Source: Janthinobacterium sp.
GTDB lineage: Bacteria; Pseudomonadota; Gammaproteobacteria; Burkholderiales; Burkholderiaceae_D
Assembly (NCBI RefSeq): GCF_009923995.1
Contig: NZ_RFSK01000018.1
Location: 30,337-94,336, forward strand
DNA length: 64,000 bases
Direction: 5' to 3'
The translations under genes were made by a program, and so were the position numbers. Below the pieces are notes generated by a model. It worked only from the letters and a program-made list of their open reading frames with translations, was not told the origin of the DNA and searched no databases. This document shows positions 37,687-47,380 of the stretch, in pieces (positions within the stretch are counted from its first letter, which is position 1; each line of letters opens with the position of its first letter).

Positions 37687-39006
37687 TCAGCCCTTCGCCA
37701 CCTGGCGCAGGGCCTCCACCAGCCTGTCCAGATGCGACTCCGGCGTAAAGATGCCCGGCGTTACGCGCAGGCATGCGCCCGAAGCGAGGCCATCGCGCGG
37801 CACGGCAAAGATGCCGTGCTCCTGCACCAGCTTTTTCGACAGGGCAAAATTGTCCGCCACGCTAGTCTTGCCCTTCAGGCGGAACGACGCGATGGCGCTC
37901 GTCAGGCGCGGATCGGCTGAGGCCAGCACCTCGATGCCATCGATGCCCCGTGCCGCCTCTACCCAGCGGTTGCGCAGCAGCCGCAGCCGGGCCTGCTTGT
38001 TGGCCACGCCGATCTGCGCATGCAGATCCAGTGCCGTCGGCAAGCTCAGGTAGGCGGCGAAATTCACCGTGCCCGTATGCACGCGCGTGCGGATGTCCCC
38101 GCCTGCCGCTTCGCCCATGTAGGGATCGATATCGGCCACCCTGCCCCGCTTGATGTAGGCGGCGCCCACGCCGACGGGCGCGCCTATCCATTTATGCAGG
38201 TTGATGCCGGCAAAGTCCGCTTGCAAATCGGGTATCGTCATGTCCAGCTGGCCAAAACCATGCGCTGTATCAACAATCACGTCGATGCCCCGTTCGCGCG
38301 CGAGGCGGCTGATCTCGGCCACGGGCAAGACCATGCCATTGCGATGATTCACGTGCGTGAGCAGCATCAGTTTCAGCTTCGGATGGCGTTCCATGGCAGC
38401 AACATACGCGGCGATCACCTTGTCGTGCGTAAACGGTTCCGGCATGGCGATCGACACGACCTGGGCGCCGCGCCGCTGCTGCAGCCAGCGCGTGACCGTG
38501 ATCATGTTGTCGTAATCGATATCCGCGTACAGCACCGTGTCACCGGCCTGCAGGCGGTTATAGCCAGCGATCAGCACTTGCAGCGCTTCCGTGGCGCCCC
38601 GCGTGAGGACGATTTCATCGGTGCCCACGCCCAGCGCCCTGGCAGCGGCCGCGCGGGCCGCCTCGAAGTCGGCGGGAAAGCGCATGCGCGCATACCAGGC
38701 GTTGTCCCGGTTGACCATGCTCAATTGCTGCTCGTAATGCGCCAGCACGGGCCTGGCCATCGAACCCCAGAAGGCGTTGTCGAGCTGCACCACCGCATCG
38801 GTCGTGTCGTATTGCGCGGCGACAGCCTTCCAGTAGGCTTCGTCGGTGGCCAGCATGTCCGGCGTGGTGCCGGCCGTAACCTTGGGCAGCACCGGCAAGG
38901 CCGCGGACACCGGCGCGGCGGCGCCCGCACTGCCGCTGGCAAACGGCAGCGCCGCCGCCAGCGAACCCGCGCACAGCAAGGCGCGACGTTGAGAATTCAT
39001 CTTCAA
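37687..39006 (-). CDS. Exported class-V aminotransferase-fold PLP enzyme (isopenicillin-N-epimerase-like)
   Basis: 439 aa; twin-arginine-like leader MKMNSQRRALLCAGSLAAALPFASGSAGA; VDTAHGFGQLDM...GINLHKWIGAPVG PLP-Lys motif. Confidence 0.85.
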   Translation of the reverse strand: MKMNSQRRALLCAGSLAAALPFASGSAGAAAPVSAALPVLPKVTAGTTPDMLATDEAYWKAVAAQYDTTDAVVQLDNAFWGSMARPVLAHYEQQLSMVNRDNAWYARMRFPADFEAARAAAARALGVGTDEIVLTRGATEALQVLIAGYNRLQAGDTVLYADIDYDNMITVTRWLQQRRGAQVVSIAMPEPFTHDKVIAAYVAAMERHPKLKLMLLTHVNHRNGMVLPVAEISRLARERGIDVIVDTAHGFGQLDMTIPDLQADFAGINLHKWIGAPVGVGAAYIKRGRVADIDPYMGEAAGGDIRTRVHTGTVNFAAYLSLPTALDLHAQIGVANKQARLRLLRNRWVEAARGIDGIEVLASADPRLTSAIASFRLKGKTSVADNFALSKKLVQEHGIFAVPRDGLASGACLRVTPGIFTPESHLDRLVEALRQVAKG

Positions 39007-39015
39007 GATTACCCC

Positions 39016-41427
39016 TTAAAATTTCACTTTGTACTCGACGTACAAGTTACGGCCATCCGTGTCGTACGGTGCGTTGCGCGAATAAATCAAGCCGCGGCTG
39101 GCCTGGAAGGTCGCCTCATCGGGATATTTATCGAGCACATTATCGACGCCCACGCGCACGGACTGCTTGTCGCTGATCTTGTAGCTGGCGGCCAGGTCCA
39201 GGAATTGCATGGCGCCGAAACGCTGGAAGATATCGCCCGTCGCGTTGCCTGAATTGTCCGTCCACGCGCCATAGTAGCGTACGCGGGCCAGGGTATTCCA
39301 GTTGCCAAGGTCATAATTTCCACTGATGGTGGCTTTCTGGCGCGGCAGGCGTTCCTCGAAGACTTGCCGCTGGGCAGGATTCGTCACCAGGCTGGAGTTG
39401 CCGCCATCGACTTTCGTCGTGTTGTAGTTGTAGGCCAAGGTCAGGTTCAGCTTGCCGTCGCCGACGCGGCTGAGGTGGCTGCCGACGATGTCGATGCCGC
39501 GCGTGGTCGTGTCGAAGTCATTCGTGAAGTAGCTGACGGAGGTGTAGCGCAGGGGATTGGCCACGCCGGCCGGCACGGCAAACGAGGCGGACGTGCTGAA
39601 ACGGTCGCTGACCTTGATGTCATACACGTCCACGGAACCGGAAAAACCGGCCGGCGTCTTCCACGTGAAGCCCAGCGACAAATTCTTCGATTTTTCCGGC
39701 TTCAAGGCCTTGGCGCCCAGCAACATGGCCAGGGGATCGTTGTTGGCCAGGCGGCCGCTGGTAAACAGCAGCAGGGTCTTGGTGTCGAGGCCCTGATTCG
39801 TGCTGTTGGTGTTCGACTGGCCCGGCGTGGGTGCGCGGAAACCCGTCGAGTAGGAGCCGCGCAAGGCCATGTCCTCGCTCAGCGCATAGCGGGCCGACAG
39901 CTTGCCGTTGACGGTGCTGCCGAACTCGGAAAAATGCTCATAGCGGGCCGCGCCGCCCAGGCTCAGTGCCTTGGTGACGGGCACTTCCACGTCCAGGTAG
40001 GCGGCATAGCTGTCCTGCCCCCAGCTGCCCGCCTGGCGGTCGCTGAAGCCGGGGGCACCGTTCGCATTCGCATCGAGGCCGATGGCCGCGCCCGGCCCCA
40101 CCAGGTAGGATGCCGCATCGCCCGCCTTCACGCCATAGGTTTCATTGCGCGCTTCCGCGCCGAAGGCGATGTTCACCGGTTGCGGCAGGGAGGCCACGGG
40201 CAATTCATAGTTGAAGTTGGCGTTGAGGATCTTTTCCGTCTGCGACAACTGGCCCAGGTAAAACGCCGTCGGGCTGCTCGGCCCCATCGACGCATTGATG
40301 GAATTGGCCAGGTGATAGTCGATGCGGTTGCGGCCGTAGGAAGCGCTCACATCCCAGCCGAAGCGGTCGTTGAAGTGGCCGCGCACGCCGGCCACCACCT
40401 GCAAATCATCCTGGTCGTTGGAATAGCTGGGGCTGAAACCGAGCGGATACAGGCTGCGCAAGTCCCAGCCGGGGAACAGGCTGCTGGTCTTGTACGCGCC
40501 CGTGCTGGTGTCCGGATTGCGCCAGTTGAAGTCCGACGTGCCATCGCTGCGGCTGAACAGGCCGAAGCCGTACAGTTCCGTCGTCTCGGACAGGGCCATG
40601 CTGGCGTTGAAGCCTACGCGCTTGCTGTCGAGCTCGGGCTGGCCCCAGCGCTGCACGGGATTCGGTACCTTCAGTTCCGGATGTGCATTCTGGAAAGCAA
40701 TGGCGTCGGCCCGCTGGCGCGTGCGCGAAGTGGGATCGGACTTGGCCAGCGCGCCGAAAATCGTCGCCTTGCCCGTCTCGCCAAAGGCAAAGCCCGTCTT
40801 CAGGTTCACTTCATTGCCCTTGCCATCGCCTTCCGAATATTGCGAATGGTGCACGGAGACTTCCGTACCCACCGTGTCGTCGAGAATGATGTTGATCACG
40901 CCGGCGATCGCATCCGAGCCGTACTGGGCGGAAGCGCCGTCGCGCAGCACTTCGATGCGCTTGATGGCGGACACGGGAATCTGTGCCAGATCGGGCGCCT
41001 GCGCGCCGCGCGCGCCCAGCAGGGCACTGCGGTGGAAGCGCTTGCCATTGACCAGCACGAGCGTCTGGTCCGGTGACAGGCCGCGCAAGGTGGCAGGACG
41101 CACGAACACTTGTCCGTCGGCCATTGGCAAGCGCTGCACCACGTAGGAAGGCACGAGTTGCGCCAGCACGTCATTCAAGTCCGACGATTCGACGGCGCCG
41201 ATATCTTCGCGGTTGAACACGTCCACGGGCGCCATGGTGTCGAACTGGGTGCGGTTGCTGCCGCGCGTGCCCGTGACGATCACGGCTTGCGGGGCTTCCA
41301 TGGATTCGCTGGCGGGAGCTGGGGCAGCGGGCGCATCGCCATGGGCTTGGGCCTGATGGGCGAAGACGGCGGTCATGGCACACATCAGGGCCACCGCGCG
41401 GGCGATGCGGGTACGGGAGTAGGTCAT
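39016..41427 (-). CDS. TonB-dependent outer-membrane receptor
   Basis: Plug motif VLVNGKRFHRSALLGARGAQAPDLAQIPVSAIKRIEVLRDGASAQYGSDAIAGVINIIL; terminal aromatic LYVEYKVKF. Confidence 0.95.
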   Translation of the reverse strand: MTYSRTRIARAVALMCAMTAVFAHQAQAHGDAPAAPAPASESMEAPQAVIVTGTRGSNRTQFDTMAPVDVFNREDIGAVESSDLNDVLAQLVPSYVVQRLPMADGQVFVRPATLRGLSPDQTLVLVNGKRFHRSALLGARGAQAPDLAQIPVSAIKRIEVLRDGASAQYGSDAIAGVINIILDDTVGTEVSVHHSQYSEGDGKGNEVNLKTGFAFGETGKATIFGALAKSDPTSRTRQRADAIAFQNAHPELKVPNPVQRWGQPELDSKRVGFNASMALSETTELYGFGLFSRSDGTSDFNWRNPDTSTGAYKTSSLFPGWDLRSLYPLGFSPSYSNDQDDLQVVAGVRGHFNDRFGWDVSASYGRNRIDYHLANSINASMGPSSPTAFYLGQLSQTEKILNANFNYELPVASLPQPVNIAFGAEARNETYGVKAGDAASYLVGPGAAIGLDANANGAPGFSDRQAGSWGQDSYAAYLDVEVPVTKALSLGGAARYEHFSEFGSTVNGKLSARYALSEDMALRGSYSTGFRAPTPGQSNTNSTNQGLDTKTLLLFTSGRLANNDPLAMLLGAKALKPEKSKNLSLGFTWKTPAGFSGSVDVYDIKVSDRFSTSASFAVPAGVANPLRYTSVSYFTNDFDTTTRGIDIVGSHLSRVGDGKLNLTLAYNYNTTKVDGGNSSLVTNPAQRQVFEERLPRQKATISGNYDLGNWNTLARVRYYGAWTDNSGNATGDIFQRFGAMQFLDLAASYKISDKQSVRVGVDNVLDKYPDEATFQASRGLIYSRNAPYDTDGRNLYVEYKVKF

Positions 41428-41625
41428 GGAGAGAGTCACTATGCTGGTTGGATCAACAACGACGCGATGCTGCAAGGTTGCATCTTGCATGAAATATCAC
41501 GAAGTTCGGCTTACTTACATTAAAAGCATCTAATTTGCGCAGATAACGTCAGATGGCGACATCATACGAAGGCAATGTTTCACCCGTATGACGACAGGAT
41601 CACGGAGCAGAAAAGCATGCGGACA

Positions 41626-41651
41626 AGAAAAAAGGCGCCGGGGGCGCCTTT
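41626..41651 (-). terminator. Rho-independent terminator of pmbA
   Basis: Minus strand AAAGGCGCC-CCC-GGCGCCTTT followed by T-rich tract. Confidence 0.85.
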
Positions 41652-41673
41652 CGGAAGGAGGGACGGGCCGGGG

Positions 41674-43026
41674 TCAACCGCCGGCCACCACCATGCTCTC
41701 GATGAGGATGGAACCCGTCTGCTTGGTGCCGCGGCGCAAGACGTCGGCGCCCACGGCAACGATGTTGCGCAGCATGTCCTTCATGTTGCCGGCGATGGTG
41801 ATTTCCTCCACCGGATACTGGATCACGCCATTTTCCACCCAGAAACCGGAGGCGCCGCGCGAATAGTCGCCCGTCACATAGTTGGTACCCTGCCCCATCA
41901 GTTCCGTCACCAGCAAGCCCGTGCCCAGCTTTTTCAGCATGGCAACAAAATCGTCGGTGGCAGCCGTCTGCGTCGACGTCAGGTACAGATTGTGCGAACC
42001 GCCCGCATTGCCCGTCGTCTGCATGCCCAGCTTGCGGGCCGTATAGGTCGACAGGAAATAACCTTGCACCACGCCATCTTTCACCACGTCGCGGCTGACG
42101 GTTTTCACGCCTTCCTCGTCGAACGGCGCCGAACCGACGCCGCCGATCACGTGCGGGTCTTCGAAGATCTGCACGTGCGACGGCAGCACCTGCGTGCCCA
42201 GGGAGTCCAGCAGGAAAGTGGACTTGCGGTACAGGGCACCGCCCGAGGTCGCTTGCACATAGGTCCCCAGCAAACCGGCCGCCAGCGGCGCCTCGAACAG
42301 CACGGGACAGGTGCGCGTGCCGAGTTTACGCGCATTCAGGCGCGACAGGGCGCGCTCGGCGGCGTAGCGGCCGATGGCTTCCGGGCTCGACATCTTGGAG
42401 GCGTCGCGCACGGAGGAATACCAGTCGTCGCGCTGCATCTTCGCGCCCTTGCCGGCGATGGGGGCCACGGACAGGGTGTGGCGCGAAAACGGATAGCCGC
42501 CGATGAAGCCGCGCGAATTGGCGGAAACAAAATGCGATTGCTGCACGTGCACGCCCGCCCCTTCGCTATTCGTGATGCGCGGATCGACGGCAAAGGCGGC
42601 CGCTTCGGCCCGCTGGGCCAGCGCGACGGCTTCTTCGGCGGAAATGCGCCAGGGGTAGAACAATTGCAGGTCGCGGGGGGCCATTTCCAGCATGTCCGCG
42701 TCGGCCAGGCCCGCACAGTCGTCCTCGGCCGTGAAGCGGGCGATGTTGTAGGCCGCGTCCACCGTGGCGCGCAGGGCGGCGGGGGAAAAATCGGAGGTGC
42801 TGGCATTGCCGCGTTTCTTGCCGACGAACACGGTCACGCCCATGCCCTTGTCCTTGTTTTGCTCGATCGTCTCGATCTTGCCTTTTCGTACAGAAACGGA
42901 CAGGCCGCCGCCTTCGCTGACTTCAACGGCGGCATCGGTGCCGCCCGCGTCCCGCGCAAAAGACAACACATCACGGGCCAGTTGCTGCAATTGCTCTTGA
43001 CTATGGGTAAATACGGAGTCGTTCAT
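41674..43026 (-). CDS. pmbA: Metalloprotease PmbA (TldE)
   Basis: TldD/PmbA family; MNDSVFTHSQEQLQQLARDVLSFARDAGGTDAAVEVSEGGGLSVSVRKGKIETIEQNKDKGMGVTVFVGKK; GASGFWVENGVIQYPVEEITIAGN. Confidence 0.95.
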   Translation of the reverse strand: MNDSVFTHSQEQLQQLARDVLSFARDAGGTDAAVEVSEGGGLSVSVRKGKIETIEQNKDKGMGVTVFVGKKRGNASTSDFSPAALRATVDAAYNIARFTAEDDCAGLADADMLEMAPRDLQLFYPWRISAEEAVALAQRAEAAAFAVDPRITNSEGAGVHVQQSHFVSANSRGFIGGYPFSRHTLSVAPIAGKGAKMQRDDWYSSVRDASKMSSPEAIGRYAAERALSRLNARKLGTRTCPVLFEAPLAAGLLGTYVQATSGGALYRKSTFLLDSLGTQVLPSHVQIFEDPHVIGGVGSAPFDEEGVKTVSRDVVKDGVVQGYFLSTYTARKLGMQTTGNAGGSHNLYLTSTQTAATDDFVAMLKKLGTGLLVTELMGQGTNYVTGDYSRGASGFWVENGVIQYPVEEITIAGNMKDMLRNIVAVGADVLRRGTKQTGSILIESMVVAGG

Positions 43027-43122
43027 GCGCTGTTTTCTTCGGAAAGCCGCTAAAAAGGTTATCATAGCAGTCGTTTACAGTTTACAGGAGCGGTCCACAA
43101 GTCCTCTCCCGCCTTATATATC

Positions 43123-43722
43123 ATGCCAAATCCAAACCGGGGAGCTTGCGGCTTCCAATCGTCCGAATTCGAACAGGAATATGAACGTCCATCGAAATCG
43201 GAACTCAAGCGCCAGATGACCGTCCTGCAAAAGCTGGGCGAAGAACTCGTCAATGAAGCACGCGACCGCGTCAAGCGCGTCCCGATGCCGGAAGACGTGC
43301 GCGACGCCATCCTCGAATGCCAGCTGATCAAGGATCACGAAGGCCGCCGCCGCCAGCTGCAATACGTGGGCAAGAAAATGCGCACCCTGGACGAGGAAGA
43401 AGTTGCCGCGATCCAACGCACCATCGATAGCTGGAAAGGCTTGTCGAAAGCCGACACGGCCGCCATGCACGCCATGGAACGCCGCCGCGACAAGCTGCTG
43501 GCGGACGACAAGGCCCTGACCGTCCTGCTGTCGGAAAACCCGGAACTGGACGTGCAGCACCTGCGCACCCTGATCCGCAATGCCCGCAAGGAACAGGCCG
43601 AGAACAAGCCGCCGAAAGCCTACCGCGAAATCTTCCAGATCCTGAAACAGATCGCCAAGAAGCAGAACGGCGGCAAGGATGAGGCGGATGAAGACGGCGT
43701 CGAGCCGGAAGACGACGAATAA
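43123..43722 (+). CDS. yjgA: Ribosome-associated protein YjgA (DarP)
   Basis: PSKSELKRQMTVLQKLGEELVNEARDRVKRVPMPEDVRDAILECQLIKDHEGRRRQLQYVGKKMR; divergent from pmbA as commonly seen. Confidence 0.93.
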   Translation: MPNPNRGACGFQSSEFEQEYERPSKSELKRQMTVLQKLGEELVNEARDRVKRVPMPEDVRDAILECQLIKDHEGRRRQLQYVGKKMRTLDEEEVAAIQRTIDSWKGLSKADTAAMHAMERRRDKLLADDKALTVLLSENPELDVQHLRTLIRNARKEQAENKPPKAYREIFQILKQIAKKQNGGKDEADEDGVEPEDDE

Positions 43723-43726
43723 GCAA

Positions 43727-43755
43727 CTGGGAGCAGACCCGGCGGGTCTGACCCC
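43727..43755. repeat. Palindromic intergenic repeat, degenerate copy 3
   Basis: CTGGGAGCAGACCCGGCGGGTCTGACCCCG; same core CAGACCCGGCGGGTCTGACCCC as copy 2, starting ~5 bp after the yjgA stop. Confidence 0.75.
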
Positions 43756-43765
43756 GAAATTAGCT

Positions 43766-43792
43766 AAAAACCGGGATCAGCCCGGTTTTTTT
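43766..43792 (+). terminator. Rho-independent terminator downstream of yjgA
   Basis: AAAAACCGGG-ATCAG-CCCGGTTTTTTT. Confidence 0.9.
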
Positions 43793-43812
43793 ACGACATA
43801 GACAGGTGCCCC

Positions 43813-44442
43813 ATGACCACACTCGAAGACGAATTGATTATCGGCCTCGTGTCGATCTCGGACCGCGCCAGCGGCGGCGTGTATGAAGACCAGGGCATCC
43901 CCGCCCTGGAAAGCTGGCTGGCCGCCGCCATCCGCACGCCCTTCCGCCTGGAAAAGCGGCTGATCCCGGACGAGCGCTCGCAGATTGAAAATACCCTGAT
44001 CGACATGGTCGACCTGAACCATTGCCACCTGATCCTGACGACGGGCGGCACGGGTCCGGCGCGGCGCGACGTGACGCCGGACGCCACGCTCAGCGTGGGC
44101 ACCAAGGAAATGCCCGGTTTTGGCGAACAGATGCGCCAGATCAGCCTGCAATTCGTGCCGACGGCGATCCTGTCGCGCCAGGTGGCCGTGATCCGCGAGA
44201 CGCCCGAGCGCGCCGCCCTGATCATGAACTTGCCAGGCCAGCCCAAGGCCATCAAGGAAACCCTGGAAGGCTTGAAGGATGTTGATGGAAATCAATTGGT
44301 AAACGGCATCTTTGCCGCCGTGCCGTATTGCATCGACCTCATCGGCGGCCCCTACATGGAAACCGACCCGGCCATCTGCAAGGCTTTCCGTCCCAAATCG
44401 GCGCTGCGTCCGGCGCAACCTTTACCTGAGGAAAATACATGA
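43813..44442 (+). CDS. mog: Molybdopterin adenylyltransferase
   Basis: LVSISDRASGGVYEDQGIPAL; LILTTGGTGPARRDVTPDAT; INLPGQPKAIKETLEG. Confidence 0.94.
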   Translation: MTTLEDELIIGLVSISDRASGGVYEDQGIPALESWLAAAIRTPFRLEKRLIPDERSQIENTLIDMVDLNHCHLILTTGGTGPARRDVTPDATLSVGTKEMPGFGEQMRQISLQFVPTAILSRQVAVIRETPERAALIMNLPGQPKAIKETLEGLKDVDGNQLVNGIFAAVPYCIDLIGGPYMETDPAICKAFRPKSALRPAQPLPEENT

Positions 44443-45107
44443 GCACTTTGCTGGAAACCATAGAACTCGACAGCGCACCGAATCCCACCGTTTCCATCAT
44501 CTGGATGCATGGCCTGGGTGCCGACGGCAACGACTTCGTACCGCTGGTCAAGGAACTCGACTTGCACGGCTGCCCCGCCATCCGCTTCATTTTCCCCAGC
44601 GCCGGCACCATGCCCGTCACCATCAACAACGGCTATGTGATGCGCGCCTGGTACGACATCCTCGTGAGCGACCTCGTGCGCCGCGAAGATGAAAGCGGCC
44701 TGCGCGCCTCGCAGGCGCAGATCGAAGCGCTGATCGCCCGCGAAAAGGCGCGCGGCATTCCCGCCAGCCGCATCATCCTGGCCGGTTTCTCGCAAGGCTG
44801 CGCCATGACCCTGCAGACGGGCTTGCGCCATCCCGAGCCGCTCGCTGGCCTGATGTGCCTGTCCGGCTACCTGCCCTTGGCCGACAAGACGGCAGCCGAA
44901 CGCACCCCGGCCAGCCTGCAGACCCCGATCTTCATGGCGCACGGCACGGCCGACCCCGTCGTGCAGATCACCCGCGCGCAGCAGTCGCGCGACTTGCTCA
45001 CCGGCATGGGTTACAAGGTGGAATGGCATGAATACATGATGCAGCACTCGCTGTGCCAGGAAGAAATCGACGCCATCGGCGCCTGGCTGAAAAAAGTATT
45101 GTCTTAA
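44439..45107 (+). CDS. Alpha/beta hydrolase (carboxylesterase/phospholipase family)
   Basis: WMHGLGADGNDFVPL; ILAGFSQGCAMTLQTGL; catalytic Asp/His region AHGTADPVV...MQHSLCQEE. Confidence 0.93.
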   Translation: MSTLLETIELDSAPNPTVSIIWMHGLGADGNDFVPLVKELDLHGCPAIRFIFPSAGTMPVTINNGYVMRAWYDILVSDLVRREDESGLRASQAQIEALIAREKARGIPASRIILAGFSQGCAMTLQTGLRHPEPLAGLMCLSGYLPLADKTAAERTPASLQTPIFMAHGTADPVVQITRAQQSRDLLTGMGYKVEWHEYMMQHSLCQEEIDAIGAWLKKVLS

Positions 45108-45164
45108 AGCAAAAACAGACGCGGTTTGCGCCGCGCCTGCTGTCTTGCGACACGCCGGGAACGC

Positions 45165-46718
45165 TCAGTTCGCCGGCGTTTTTTCATTCCAGATTTTCAG
45201 CATGTCGGACGACGCTTCCGAGCGGATGCCGTTGTCCGTCAGCACCGATTCCGTCGCCGCCAGCATCTCCTTGCGAGGCACGACGACCATTTCCGCGTCG
45301 CGTTGCTGGAAGCGGAAGGTCAGCAAGTCATCCTTCTGGTCGCGCAGCAAGGCCACCAGGTGCGCCAGGCTGCGCACAGGCACGCCATTGACGGAATCGA
45401 CGACGGAGAAGAAACGGGTGCTGTAGCCATTCATCAGCTTGTGCGGGAAGAACGGCGCGGCGACCACCACCAGTTCCTCGCGCTCGGCATCGGGCGCATC
45501 GCCGCGGCGCGTCGCCAGCGGGTTGCCGGCAAAACTCATGCCCGCCAACATGCCCGCATTGCTGTTCGGCCCTGCCATGAATTCCGAGGTGGCGCGCGAA
45601 AATACCATCGGCCCGAAGATGAAATACGAAGGATAGTTGCCCTGCAGGCTAGGAATGAGCATGGGGTGCGATGCCGACACGGGCACGCTGATTTTCAGGG
45701 GCGTGCCCTGGCGCACTACCGTCAGCGGCAGCAGGCCGTTTTTCGCCAGCTGCTGCACGCGGTACTGGAAGCGTACGCGGCTGTTGGCATTCAGCTTGAC
45801 CATGCCCTGGTTATCGATGGGAAACTCGCCGATCTGCGTGATGACATCCCACTCCTTGAGCGGATATTGCGCATCCTTGCTGGCCGGCGTCATCACGACG
45901 GCGCCCTCGACGCCCTTGGCCAGCTTCAGGTAGGTGCGCAGGGCGGGATTTTCCAGCGTCTGCGTCACGTCCAGCATGGCCGGCTTGCCCTTGGGTGCGC
46001 CGCTTTCCTGGTCGCGCAGGAACAGCTCGATTTCCTCGTTGGGGATGATATAGCCGATATTTTGCGCATTGAGCATGCCGGCGAAGGCCAGGCCGATCAT
46101 CTTGTCGCCGGCAATCACGGGGCCGCCGCTATTGCCCGGATTGATGGCCGCGTCGATCTGGATGCGCAGGCCGGAAACAGGGAAGTTGTAGCGCACGAAT
46201 TCGATGCGCGAGACGATGCCCTTGGTGATCGACAGCGAAGTGCCGCCCGTCGGATAACCGTAGGCCAGCACGGCATCGCGCACGTCCGGCAGGACGTTGG
46301 CCCGCGGCACCGGTTTGTGGCTGGCAAAAAAGCTGTCGTCGTCGACCTGCAGCAAGGCCAGGTCCATGCCGCGCGAAATGGCCAGCACCGTGGCGGGAAT
46401 CTTGTCGCCCGAGCCGTTCGCCTGGATCTGCACCTGGCTGGCATAGCCGACCACGTGCGCGTTGGTGAGGATGCGGCGGCCTTCGATGACGACGCCGGAA
46501 CCCGTCACTTCCTGCGGCTGCGCCTTGCTCCACGGCTTGTAGGGATCGGGCCCGCGCAAGGTGGAAAACACCTTGACGACGGAATTTTCCAGCGCGGAGG
46601 CGCTGGCCGTGGCGCTGGTCTCGGCAGCCAGCGCGCGCACCGTCATCAATGGGCAAAAAGAAAGGGCCAGCGCCAGGAAGGCGCGGCCCATCAGGGTGAA
46701 GCACGGACGAGTTTTCAT
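45165..46718 (-). CDS. Secreted trypsin-like (S1C, Deg-like) serine protease
   Basis: Signal peptide; catalytic ILTNAHVV, DLALLQVDD, NPGNSGGPV; PDZ-like C-terminal region. Confidence 0.88.
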   Translation of the reverse strand: MKTRPCFTLMGRAFLALALSFCPLMTVRALAAETSATASASALENSVVKVFSTLRGPDPYKPWSKAQPQEVTGSGVVIEGRRILTNAHVVGYASQVQIQANGSGDKIPATVLAISRGMDLALLQVDDDSFFASHKPVPRANVLPDVRDAVLAYGYPTGGTSLSITKGIVSRIEFVRYNFPVSGLRIQIDAAINPGNSGGPVIAGDKMIGLAFAGMLNAQNIGYIIPNEEIELFLRDQESGAPKGKPAMLDVTQTLENPALRTYLKLAKGVEGAVVMTPASKDAQYPLKEWDVITQIGEFPIDNQGMVKLNANSRVRFQYRVQQLAKNGLLPLTVVRQGTPLKISVPVSASHPMLIPSLQGNYPSYFIFGPMVFSRATSEFMAGPNSNAGMLAGMSFAGNPLATRRGDAPDAEREELVVVAAPFFPHKLMNGYSTRFFSVVDSVNGVPVRSLAHLVALLRDQKDDLLTFRFQQRDAEMVVVPRKEMLAATESVLTDNGIRSEASSDMLKIWNEKTPAN

Positions 46719-46813
46719 TGAGCAATTTAGCAATGGAAGGGAAGCAAAATTATATATTGAATAATTGCAACTTCATTACATTTTGTCCATCTTCGTCCGA
46801 AGAACCCCTCTAA

Positions 46814-47380
46814 TCAGGCAGGCAGCGGCGGCACGCCCAGGGCGGGCACAGCCGTCTGCGCGCCATTCATCACCATGGCCAGGAAGGTGTAATAGCCATT
46901 GATGCCCATCAAGTCGACCACGCCCTGCTCGCCGAACAGCGCCAGCGCCCGCGCATACGTGGCATCGCTGACATGCTTGTCCTGCTGCAGTTCGATGCAG
47001 AAGTCGTGCACGGCCTGCTCGTCGTCTTTCAGGGCCAGCGGTACGCGCCGCTGCGCGATGGCATCCACGGCCGCTTGCGCGATGCCGTTCTGCACGGCCA
47101 GCGGCGCGTGGATGGCCCACTCGACCTGCTGGTCCCACTGGCGCGCCGTCACGAGGATGGCCAATTCCGACAGGCGCGTGCCGATGGCGCTGCGGTAACG
47201 CAGGTATTCGCCCATGCGCTGCGCCGTTTCCATCAGCTCGGGGCTGCGGATCAGGGGCACGAAGGGGCCGTACAGGGCCCCGCGCGGGCCGTCGATGATG
47301 GCTTGCGCAGCCGCGCGCTGCTGGACGTCGAGCTGGTCCAGGGGCAGCGGCGGCAAACGGTCGATGTCGCTACCGGCCAT
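46814..47380 (-). CDS. Carboxymuconolactone-decarboxylase-like protein
   Basis: MAGSDIDRLPPLPLDQLDVQQRAAAQAIIDGPRG...ELAILVTARQWDQQVEWAIHAPLA; overlaps the FAH stop. Confidence 0.8.
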   Translation of the reverse strand: MAGSDIDRLPPLPLDQLDVQQRAAAQAIIDGPRGALYGPFVPLIRSPELMETAQRMGEYLRYRSAIGTRLSELAILVTARQWDQQVEWAIHAPLAVQNGIAQAAVDAIAQRRVPLALKDDEQAVHDFCIELQQDKHVSDATYARALALFGEQGVVDLMGINGYYTFLAMVMNGAQTAVPALGVPPLPA

